From positions 1 to 8,784 of the forward strand of contig JAUWJC010000146.1 in assembly GCA_030607895.1 (NCBI GenBank): 8,784 bases of DNA, given 5' to 3'. The notes beneath the pieces were generated by a model, which worked only from the letters and a program-made list of their open reading frames with translations, searched no databases and was not told the DNA's origin. Below, in pieces: positions 1-7,400 of the stretch. The first letter of the stretch is position 1; the number at the start of each line of letters is the position of its first letter. Position numbers and translations under genes: made by a program. The stretch is from Pirellulales bacterium. Its GTDB lineage: Bacteria > Planctomycetota > Planctomycetia > Pirellulales > Thermoguttaceae.

Positions 1-136
1 CCATGGTTTTTGGCTTTTCTCCCCGGTGGGGTTTCTTACTTCAACCCACCCTACAACTGTCTCTACACTCACTCCACGCACAATCATCAAATGGATAGTA
101 TTCCCACCGGTTTTCCGCCGCCTGCCCTCACAAAGC

Positions 137-155
137 GGAGAATTGCTAATTCTTC
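137..155. promoter_or_regulatory. AT-rich dyad upstream of fliD (possible operator or leader hairpin)
   Basis: The sequence shows a 6-bp perfect inverted repeat, AGAATT-GCT-AATTCT (139-153). It extends by one G-T wobble and one G-C pair to 137-155. It sits about 75 nt before the fliD start in an otherwise gene-free leader (1-230). Such a dyad could bind a dimeric regulator or form a weak hairpin, but its size is within what chance can give. No convincing sigma-28 or sigma-54 promoter was found. A TTGACA box at 180-185 has no matching -10 element at the right distance. Confidence 0.25.
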
Positions 156-230
156 CGTAGTTTGCCGGTCGATTATATCTTGACATGACAGGCTGGCTTT
201 CCTCTTTTCTTGTCGCAAGCAAGCACGCCC

Positions 231-2996
231 ATGGGACGTATCCAAACCAACATCGGCCTGATCACCGGAATGCCGATCGGCGACACCGTTGACCAGCTCA
301 TGGCGCTGGCCGCCAGGCCGCGCGACATGCTCATCAATCGGACCAGTGTGCTGGAAAGCGAGCAGATCGCGCTTACCGGCCTGTCGGCGGCACTGTTGGG
401 TATCAAGTTCACTAGCGACAAGCTGGGGGGCGAAGCCCTTTACAACAAGCGGGCGGTCACCAGCAGCAATCCGGATGTCCTATCGGCGACTGTAATCGGC
501 CAGCCACCCAAGGGAAGCTATCAATTCACCCCGCTCAGAGTGGTTCAAACGCAGCAGTTGCTCAGCTCTGGATTCAAGACCAAAACCGACCCGATCGGAC
601 CCGGCACGCTGACGTTTCGCTTTGGCGGCCATCTCGAGCGATCGGCCCAACTGGAACATTTTGGCGGCGGCCAGGGAGTGGTCCGCGGTAAGATTCGCAT
701 TACCGACCGTAGCGGCGCCAGCGCCGAAATTGATCTATCCACCGTTCAAACCGTCGACGACGTGCTCGAAGCGATCAACGACAACGCGACAATCGACATT
801 ACGGCCGTCGCCCGGGCCGATGGGTTCCGCCTGATCGACAACACGGGCCAGACTGCCTCGAACCTCAAGGGCGAGGAGGTGGCCGGCGGAACCACGGCCC
901 AATCGTTGGGGCTCGGCGGAATCGACGTTGCCCAAAACACGGCCGACGGCCTGGACATGATCCGCCTCTACGACGACATCAGCCTGGACGTGCTTGGTGA
1001 CGGCGGCGGCGTGCTAACAGATCGCGTGCTGGAGGATGTCGAGTACGAACTGCGCGACGGCACCACCGGCCAGATCGACCTGTCCCCAATTGTCGAGGGC
1101 AGTTCCGAGGTCGACGAAGAGACAACCCTGGGCGAGATCATCGCGGTAATCAACGAGGCCCAGCCCGACAAGCTCAAAGTTGAAATCGCCCCCGACGGCG
1201 ATCGGCTAATCATCACCGACCTGACCACCGGCTCGGGAACCTTTGAACTCGAATCGCTTTACGATTCGACCGCGCTGGCAGATCTGGGCCTCGATGGCCA
1301 GGCCGTCGACGGCGTAATTTCCGGACGACGAATCCTGGGTGGTGCAAAGACGGTTTTGCTTTCCAGCCTCTCGGGCGGCGATGGGCTGGGCCAGTTGGGG
1401 CTTCTGGACCTGACCGACCGGAGCGGCGCTTCGGACACCGTCGATCTGGCCGGTGCCGACACGCTCGAAGAGGTAATCGACGCCATAAACGATGCTTCGG
1501 TCGGCATCGTCGCCGGGCTGGGCGACGCCCGAACCGGCATCGTTCTGACCGATACGACGGGAAGTTCGGCCGGTAACTTGATCGTGGCCAACGGCGACGC
1601 GGTGACCTCGACGGCCGAGCGGCTGGGGATCGCCGTCGACGACGCCGTCGACTCGGTCTCCAGCGGCGACATGCACCTGCAAGTGATCGGCCATGCCACG
1701 ACGCTGGACGACCTCAACGGCGGGGTTGGAGTCGGCCGAGGAACAATCACCATTGTCGACACGGCCGGTATTACCAAGAAGCTCGATCTGGACGACGACG
1801 ATATTCAGACCATCGGCGACGTGATATGTCAGATCAATCGGCTCTCGTTGGGTGTCCGCGCGGAAATCAACGATAGCGGCAACGGCATCCGCATCCGCGA
1901 CACGGCCCATGGCTCGGGCGCCCTCGAAGTGAAGGAAGGAAACTCGACCGCGGCAAGGGACCTGTACCTGTTGGGTGACGTGGAGGAAATCGAGTTCGGC
2001 GGCCAGACTACCCAGGTTATCGACGGAACCACCACTTGCACAATCGAACTAAACGAAGACGAGTCGCTTGAAGACCTCGCTACGAAAATAAACGAAGCGG
2101 GCGCCGGCATGACGGCCACCATCTTCAGCGACGGCTCCAGCAAACCGTACCGGCTATCGCTGTCCAGCGACCGGGCGGGCAAGGCCGGCCAATTGGTCTT
2201 CGATACGTCCGAGTTGGGCTTCTCGATGGAAGAGACGGTCCACGCTCGGGACGCCATGCTGGTGTTCGGCCAGGCAAGCTCCGCTGCGTCGAGCGTGCTG
2301 GTTACGTCGTCCTCCAATTCATTCCGCGACGTGCTCTCGGGCGTTTCGCTGCAAATCAAAGAGGCTTCGACCAGCCCCGTAACCGTCACTGTTACCGAAA
2401 CTAACGACGATCTGGTCGATACCGTGGAGAGCATGGTCGCGAAGTACAACTCCTTCCGCGAAAAACTGCTCGAACTGACCGAGTACAACACGGAGACCGA
2501 GATAGCCTCGCTACTTACGGGAGACTCCACGGCGTTGCGGCTGGATACCGATTTCTCCTACCTGCTGAGCGGGCGATTCTTTGGCGCCGGATCGATCCAA
2601 TCGCTGGCCCAGATCGGAATCGACATACAGACGGATGGAACGCTCACGTTCAGCCGGTCCAAGCTGGACACCAAGTACGCGGCCGATCCGGAGGCGGTCA
2701 AAGAGTTCTTTATCGCCGAAGACACGGGGGTCGCGGACAAAATCGGCGCCATGATCGACCAACTTGGCGGTGATGAGACGTCTTTGTTGATGAGCCGCTG
2801 CGATAGCCTGGCAAGCAAAATCGAACAGAACCAGGCCCGAATCGACCGACTGAACGAACGGCTCGACACCCAGCGCGAACGTCTCTACACACAGTTTTAC
2901 CGCATGGAAGAAGCCATCGGAAAAATGCAGAGCAACCTGAGCGTCATCGAATCGCTCCAGCCGCTCGCACCGCTTAGCTGGATCAAGAGCACATAG
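231..2996 (+). CDS. fliD: Flagellar hook-associated protein 2 (filament cap) FliD, enlarged form
   Basis: FliD caps the growing flagellar filament outside the cell and helps each exported flagellin fold into place. The predicted protein is 921 residues, well above the roughly 450-700 of many FliD proteins. Residues 1-110 match the FliD N-terminal domain (TGMPIGDTVDQLMALAARP). Residues about 130-585 hold four flagellin-hook IN-type units. Residues about 674-905 are the FliD C-terminal domain, ending in a heptad-rich helix (851-910, SKIEQNQARIDRLNERL) expected to form a coiled coil. The ATG at 231 was chosen because MGRIQTNIGLITGMPIG looks like a family N-terminus. An in-frame TTG at 210 would add seven residues. 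Neither start has a clear ribosome binding site. fliS follows after 29 nt, a common pairing that supports the call. The C-terminus lacks any catalytic motif, as expected for a structural protein. Confidence 0.93.
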   Translation: MGRIQTNIGLITGMPIGDTVDQLMALAARPRDMLINRTSVLESEQIALTGLSAALLGIKFTSDKLGGEALYNKRAVTSSNPDVLSATVIGQPPKGSYQFTPLRVVQTQQLLSSGFKTKTDPIGPGTLTFRFGGHLERSAQLEHFGGGQGVVRGKIRITDRSGASAEIDLSTVQTVDDVLEAINDNATIDITAVARADGFRLIDNTGQTASNLKGEEVAGGTTAQSLGLGGIDVAQNTADGLDMIRLYDDISLDVLGDGGGVLTDRVLEDVEYELRDGTTGQIDLSPIVEGSSEVDEETTLGEIIAVINEAQPDKLKVEIAPDGDRLIITDLTTGSGTFELESLYDSTALADLGLDGQAVDGVISGRRILGGAKTVLLSSLSGGDGLGQLGLLDLTDRSGASDTVDLAGADTLEEVIDAINDASVGIVAGLGDARTGIVLTDTTGSSAGNLIVANGDAVTSTAERLGIAVDDAVDSVSSGDMHLQVIGHATTLDDLNGGVGVGRGTITIVDTAGITKKLDLDDDDIQTIGDVICQINRLSLGVRAEINDSGNGIRIRDTAHGSGALEVKEGNSTAARDLYLLGDVEEIEFGGQTTQVIDGTTTCTIELNEDESLEDLATKINEAGAGMTATIFSDGSSKPYRLSLSSDRAGKAGQLVFDTSELGFSMEETVHARDAMLVFGQASSAASSVLVTSSSNSFRDVLSGVSLQIKEASTSPVTVTVTETNDDLVDTVESMVAKYNSFREKLLELTEYNTETEIASLLTGDSTALRLDTDFSYLLSGRFFGAGSIQSLAQIGIDIQTDGTLTFSRSKLDTKYAADPEAVKEFFIAEDTGVADKIGAMIDQLGGDETSLLMSRCDSLASKIEQNQARIDRLNERLDTQRERLYTQFYRMEEAIGKMQSNLSVIESLQPLAPLSWIKST
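621..1985 (+). repeat. Four tandem IN-type domain units within fliD
   Basis: Four diverged units with a period of about 113-124 residues are visible in the FliD protein. Their glycine-rich landmarks fall near residues 145, 258, 382 and 497. Three units share the pattern GG.G...G-I-x-I-x-D-x-(S/A)G, and all share a later (T/V)xx(D/E)(V/I)xxxIN helix and a D(T/N)(T/A/G)xG turn. Units 1 and 3 are closest: ITDRSGAS (157-164) and LTDRSGAS (394-401) are encoded by 17-nt stretches (702-718 and 1413-1429) that differ at one base. This points to internal duplication in the part of FliD that faces outward from the cap. Confidence 0.7.
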
Positions 2997-3011
2997 ACTG
3001 CCGGAAGCCCG

Positions 3012-3018
3012 AAAGGAG
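3012..3018 (+). promoter_or_regulatory. Strong ribosome binding site of fliS
   Basis: AAAGGAG lies 7 nt before the ATG at 3026. It is the only strong Shine-Dalgarno sequence in the window and fixes the fliS start. fliD has none and mqnD only a weak GAGAG (3484-3488), so fliS may be translated relatively efficiently. Confidence 0.75.
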
Positions 3019-3025
3019 TCGCACC

Positions 3026-3448
3026 ATGCCGTCCTCGCCCGGGGGAGACTACCTGGAGACGGAAGTCCTTACCGCCCCGCCGCAAAAACTCCAGTTGATG
3101 CTCATCGAGGGGGTCATCCGCCGTGCCGAGCGTGCCCGATTGCACTGGAAGGCCGGAGAAAACAACCGGGCCTCGGAAGCACTGATCCGAGGCCAGCAGA
3201 TCGTCACCGAGTTGATCGGCGGTCTGAATCGCGAGGCCAACCCCGAACTGGTCAAGCGGATCGCCGCCGTCTACTTGTTCGCGTTCCGCGGTCTACTGGA
3301 TGCCTCCGTCGGGCAGGACGAAGAGAAGCTCGACGAGGCGATCCGCGTGCTTGAAGTGGAGCGCCAGACATGGCGCCGAGTGTGTCGGGAGTTGGGTAAC
3401 TCGGAACCGGCCGACACCGCTGCCGGCAGCTTCTCGGTTGAAGCGTGA
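3026..3448 (+). CDS. fliS: Flagellin export chaperone FliS
   Basis: FliS is a small helical cytoplasmic chaperone. It binds the C-terminal end of flagellin, prevents premature polymerisation and delivers it to the flagellar export gate. The product has 140 residues, close to the family size of about 120-150. The N-terminal part (YLETEVLTAPPQKLQLMLIEG, in two adjoining pieces at residues 8-28) matches the conserved FliS opening, where a short segment precedes helix 1 and the P-x-K/E-L-x-x-M-L-x-[ED]-G motif. The rest is predicted to be almost all helical, with an acidic and Ala-rich tail after about residue 125. It lies 29 nt after fliD and has a strong ribosome binding site, so cotranscription with fliD is likely. 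No flagellin gene is in the window. Confidence 0.9.
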   Translation: MPSSPGGDYLETEVLTAPPQKLQLMLIEGVIRRAERARLHWKAGENNRASEALIRGQQIVTELIGGLNREANPELVKRIAAVYLFAFRGLLDASVGQDEEKLDEAIRVLEVERQTWRRVCRELGNSEPADTAAGSFSVEA

Positions 3449-3496
3449 ACGCCGCTTGCGGCTTCGCAATTTACCACCCATCCGAGAGACCATCCC

Positions 3497-4354
3497 ATGA
3501 ACGACCCTCGGCAGTTGATCCGCGTGGGGCACAGTCCGGACCCGGACGACGCCTTCATGTTCTACGCCCTGGCCAAGGACAAGATTCCGACCGGCAAGTA
3601 CCGCTTCGAGCACGAGTTGGTCGACATCGAGACACTCAACCGCCGGGCGTTTTCCGGCGAGTTGGAGTTGACGGCCGTCAGTTTGCACGCCTACGCCCAT
3701 CTGGCCGATATCTACATGCTGTGCCCTTGCGGCGCGAGCATGGGCGACCGCTACGGCCCGATGGTTGTGGCCCGATCGGCCTGCTCCGTGGACGAACTGG
3801 CCGGCATAACCATTGCCGTACCCGGCACGCTGACCACCGCCTTTCTGGCCCTGCGGATGTGCCTGGGCGTCGAGTTTCCGTACGTGGTGGTGCCGTTCGA
3901 CGAGATCCTCGATGCCGCGAAGGCCGGGCAGTACAAAGATCAGCCGGTCGGCGCCGGGCTGATTATTCACGAGGGCCAACTCACCTACGCCCAATACGGG
4001 TTGAAGCTGGTGCTGGACACGGGTCAATGGTGGCACGACGAGACCGGCCTGCCGTTGCCGCTAGGCGCCAACGCCATTCGCAAGGACCTGGGGCCGGAAA
4101 CCATCGGCGACGTGAATCGGCTGCTGCGGGCGAGCATCGAGTACGGACTGGCGCATCGCGAGGAAGCGTTGGACTACGCACTCGGGTTCGGTCGCGATTT
4201 GGATCGCCGTGAGGCCGACCGGTTCGTCGGCATGTATGTAAACGATTGGACGCTCGATTTCGGTCCCCGCGGTCGCCAGGCCGTCGCCGAGCTGCTTGCC
4301 CGTGGATACAACCGCGGCGTAATCCCCAAGCTGGTCACGCCGGAGTTCGGCTAA
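3497..4354 (+). CDS. mqnD: 1,4-dihydroxy-6-naphthoate synthase MqnD (futalosine pathway)
   Basis: MqnD converts cyclic dehypoxanthine futalosine to 1,4-dihydroxy-6-naphthoate in the futalosine route to menaquinone, in the cytoplasm. The 285-residue product has the periplasmic-binding-protein-like fold of the MqnA/MqnD family but no signal peptide. Visible family landmarks are the opening GHSPDPDDAFMFYAL (residues 11-25), DIETLNRRA, the substrate-binding TTA near residues 113-115, GLIIHE with the candidate catalytic His158, and WWHDETGLPLPLGA. GLIIHE together with GLPLPLG favours MqnD over MqnA, by comparison with the Thermus enzyme from memory. It starts 48 nt after fliS with only a weak GAGAG ribosome binding site, so it may be cotranscribed with the flagellar genes. 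No other menaquinone gene is visible here. A broader annotation as an MqnA/MqnD family protein is the main alternative. Confidence 0.88.
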   Translation: MNDPRQLIRVGHSPDPDDAFMFYALAKDKIPTGKYRFEHELVDIETLNRRAFSGELELTAVSLHAYAHLADIYMLCPCGASMGDRYGPMVVARSACSVDELAGITIAVPGTLTTAFLALRMCLGVEFPYVVVPFDEILDAAKAGQYKDQPVGAGLIIHEGQLTYAQYGLKLVLDTGQWWHDETGLPLPLGANAIRKDLGPETIGDVNRLLRASIEYGLAHREEALDYALGFGRDLDRREADRFVGMYVNDWTLDFGPRGRQAVAELLARGYNRGVIPKLVTPEFG

Positions 4355-4359
4355 AATGG

Positions 4360-4376
4360 CGCGACCAACGGTCGCG
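4360..4376. terminator. Hairpin between convergent genes, candidate bidirectional terminator
   Basis: CGCGACC-AAC-GGTCGCG forms a perfect 7-bp GC-rich stem with a 3-nt loop, 5 nt after the mqnD stop. The flanks are weakly T-rich: CTTTA on the plus strand and ATTTTA on the minus strand. The 51-nt gap between the ends of mqnD and the macroglobulin gene needs termination in both directions, which fits this position. The short T tracts make intrinsic termination uncertain. Confidence 0.45.
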
Positions 4377-4405
4377 GCTTTATGGGCATGGCGCGATGAC
4401 GGTTC

Positions 4406-7400
4406 TCATTCTTCGGTGATCTCCACCACCAGCGGGTCGGTCCAGTGCTTCTGCTCGGCCGTGTAGTAGAGATAGGCCCGGGAAGATGGGCCGGTGTACT
4501 TGCCGGGTACGGCGGCGATCAGGTCCAGCTTGATATCGACTTTCTTCTTGGGCGCCAACGAGCGCCAGTAGCAGATTACCTCTCGGGCGCGGGTTTCGTA
4601 GTAGTCGATAGTGCCGGCCTTTTTGAGTTCTTCGAGCTGCTCGGAGCGAACCTCCAGTCCGGCGGGCAGGCCCAGGATGGCGACCGTCATGGGCTGGCCT
4701 TTGTCGGTCGTGTTGACCAGTTGGGCAACCAACGCGGCCGTCTCTCCCGACTGGACTTGCTTCTTTCCAAGTTTGGTCGACAGCCGCACGGGGCAGTCGG
4801 GATCGCCGGCCGGCTTTCGGCTGCGAAAGCTGACATCCAGCACGTAGGGCATCTTGTTGTTGCCGGTGAGCGAGATTGCCAGCTTGTTCTTGCCCGATTC
4901 GAGCTTGGTCTCCAGGCCGTCGATGGTGATGGTTTCCTGCCGGCCGGCGCCGAAGGACCGTTCGCCGATTTGTGTGCCGTCGCGGCGGATGATCAGCTTC
5001 CCGGCGCTGACCGTTTTACGGCTGGCCTTGGCGTGCGCCAGGAGCGATTTGAGCGCCAGAATCGTCGCTTGCGTGGAGCCGAACCCGCCCGAGCCTTGGC
5101 GGCTCTTGACGATCCAGCCGACCGCCCGATTGGCCTGGGCGGCGAACTCGGGCAGCTTGAGCCAGGCCAGCGCGGCCAGTGCGGTGGTCTCGACCTTTAA
5201 CGACTGGCCGCCGCTTCGGGTAATCGAGCCGGCCTTGCCCTCCAGGTGCCCGTCGTCGGCTTGGGCCTTGGCCAGCTTCTCCAGGAGCCGTTTGCCTTGG
5301 GCTTTCTTGCCGGCATTCAGAACGCTGGCGGCGGCCAGTGCCAGCAGGTACGGATCGTCCGACTTTTCACCCAGCTTGGCGACGTGCTTGATCTGGGCCT
5401 CGATTCCTTTCTGACCCGACTCGCAAAGCGCCCAGGTGATGTAGGCGTCGGTGATGTCCTGGGGTGCCCGGCCGAAGCTGTCCAGCGCCCGGGCGTTCCG
5501 CTTGAAGCCGCCTTTGCCGTCGCGACGTTCCAGCAGCCAATTGGCCGTGCGGCGGATCATCTCTTGGTCGACGTTGTAGACCTTTGCCATGTCGCGGAAC
5601 TGCATCAGGCCGTAGGCGGTCAGAGCTTCGTGTCCCGGGTCGCCGCCGAACCATTCGTAGCCTTTCTTCTTGCACTCGTATCCGACCAGCTTGGCGTAGC
5701 CTTTTTTGAGCAGTTCCTTCGCCCGCCGCGTGACGGCCGGATCGGCCACGTCGTGCTCTTCCATGTAGTTCAGTGCCAGTACGTTTGGATAGTTGGCCGT
5801 CGAGGCTTGCTCGAAGCAGCCGGTCGGTTCGCGCATGATGCTGCTGATCCCCTGCTGTAAATCGGCCAGCGTGGAGGGAAACGCGCTGAGCGTCATCTCC
5901 AACGAGCCGGGTACCCACTGCTCGAGCAAGTCGACAACCAGTTCCTGATTGCCGTCGATCTGGCCGCTGTAGGAAAGACTCTTGGGGAAGCCGGGCGGAA
6001 CGACCTTTATCGACCGCTTGAGGGCATCGGCCAGCCTGCCAGCCATGCCGCTGAAGGTAAGCGAGCAATCGCCCTTCTGTCCGGTTACTTCCAGGACGAA
6101 GTATTCCCGGCCGCGCTTCCGGGGTTCAAGTTTCAGTTTCCGCTTGGCCTGACCGTCCAGCTTGACCAACGGGCCGTGTTCCAGAGTCAACTCGACCGGC
6201 AGCGATTTGTCGGTATCGTTGACCACGGCCAAAGGCAGCCGGATCAGGTCGCCGGCAGTAACTTCCAGGGGCATTTTGGGCTGGAGGTTGAACGGGATTC
6301 GTGAGACGACTTCGCCCTCGCCCGTGCCGATCCGCCCGTCGGCATGGGCGTCGACCAGCACGCGGAACTCGGTAACCGCGTCGGACAACTCGAACTCGAC
6401 GCTTGCCCGGCCGTCGGCATCGGCCAGTAGGAGCGGATTCCAACACAGTGTTTCGGTGAAATCGGTTCTAACGCCCGGCGGTCCCGGTACGTGCTTGTGG
6501 GCGTACTGCCGGATGGTGAAGCGACGGTGGGCGAGTTCCTTGTCCGGGTCTTCGGCGGCTTCTTCCAAGGCCGGTTCGCGTTTTCTTGCTTTCTTCTTAC
6601 GGCCCGGCCGACGGAGTTCGGTCAGCTTCTTGAGGTCCTTTCCGGCTCCAGCCGGCATCTGGGTGGCCTTTTCGTCTTCTTCGGCTCCGCGCAATGCGTC
6701 CCCGGGTTTCTCGCGTTCCTCGGCCGCGCCACCTTCGGCTTCATCGACAACCTTTGAAACGTCGGCCGGGGCCATGTTGAACGGGGCGAAGGCGACGGCG
6801 CCGTCGGTACCCGATTTCAAACGGCGGGGATTCATCAAAATCGCACCGACGCCCAGGCAGGCCGTGGCCGTCACCAGCGCCGGGACCCAAAGCCGCAGTC
6901 CGTGGGCGACGTTCAGAAGTGCCAGCATGGCCACCAGCAGCACCAGCCCAATGCCGCCGAAGAAACTCACCGTAGTCAAAGTGTTAAGCACCCTGGTTCG
7001 TTCGGCCCGGTAGTCGGCCAGACTCTTTTCATACTTGGCGCGGATTTTTCCCAGGTTATCGAACATGGCCGGCGGATCGGCCTTGCCGCCCAAGGCAATC
7101 AGTCGAGCGATCTGTTGGTCGTCGCGACCTTCCTCTTTCAACTCCTGGAGTGTCTTCTCGACGAACCGCCGCCAGCCCTGGGTTCCCAGCAGCAGATCCA
7201 ATGCAACGGCCGCCTCGGGGTCGTCGGAGAGGTAGAAATCGGCGTCTTCGAGGTTTTCAGGGTTCTCGTCTTCCGGATTCTTTACCTCGGTGGTTAGCAG
7301 GAAATGAGTGGGCATTTTCGGGGTGTCGTCGTCGGCCAGGTTCAGAAGCGAGTCGTCGGTTACCGACACACCCAAGGCAGCCGGCACCGGCTCGCCCGCC

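Noticed and set aside
25..50. Stem-loop in the leader (GGTGGGGTT pairing with AACCCACC, one bulge)
   Set aside because: Eight pairs with a bulge and a 9-nt loop but no T tract after it. It is too weak to call as a terminator of an upstream gene that cannot be seen.
180..185. Perfect TTGACA -35 box before fliD
   Set aside because: No acceptable -10 hexamer occurs 16-18 nt downstream (TCTTTT region), and the position would place the start of transcription almost at the start codon.
1206..1910. Minus-strand open frame of 234 codons inside fliD
   Set aside because: It lies wholly antisense to conserved fliD sequence, has no recognisable domain, and overlaps another antisense frame, as expected from codon composition.
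4445..5200. Plus-strand open frame of 251 codons opposite the thioester and C-terminal domains
   Set aside because: It is antisense to well-conserved macroglobulin sequence and has no family motif.
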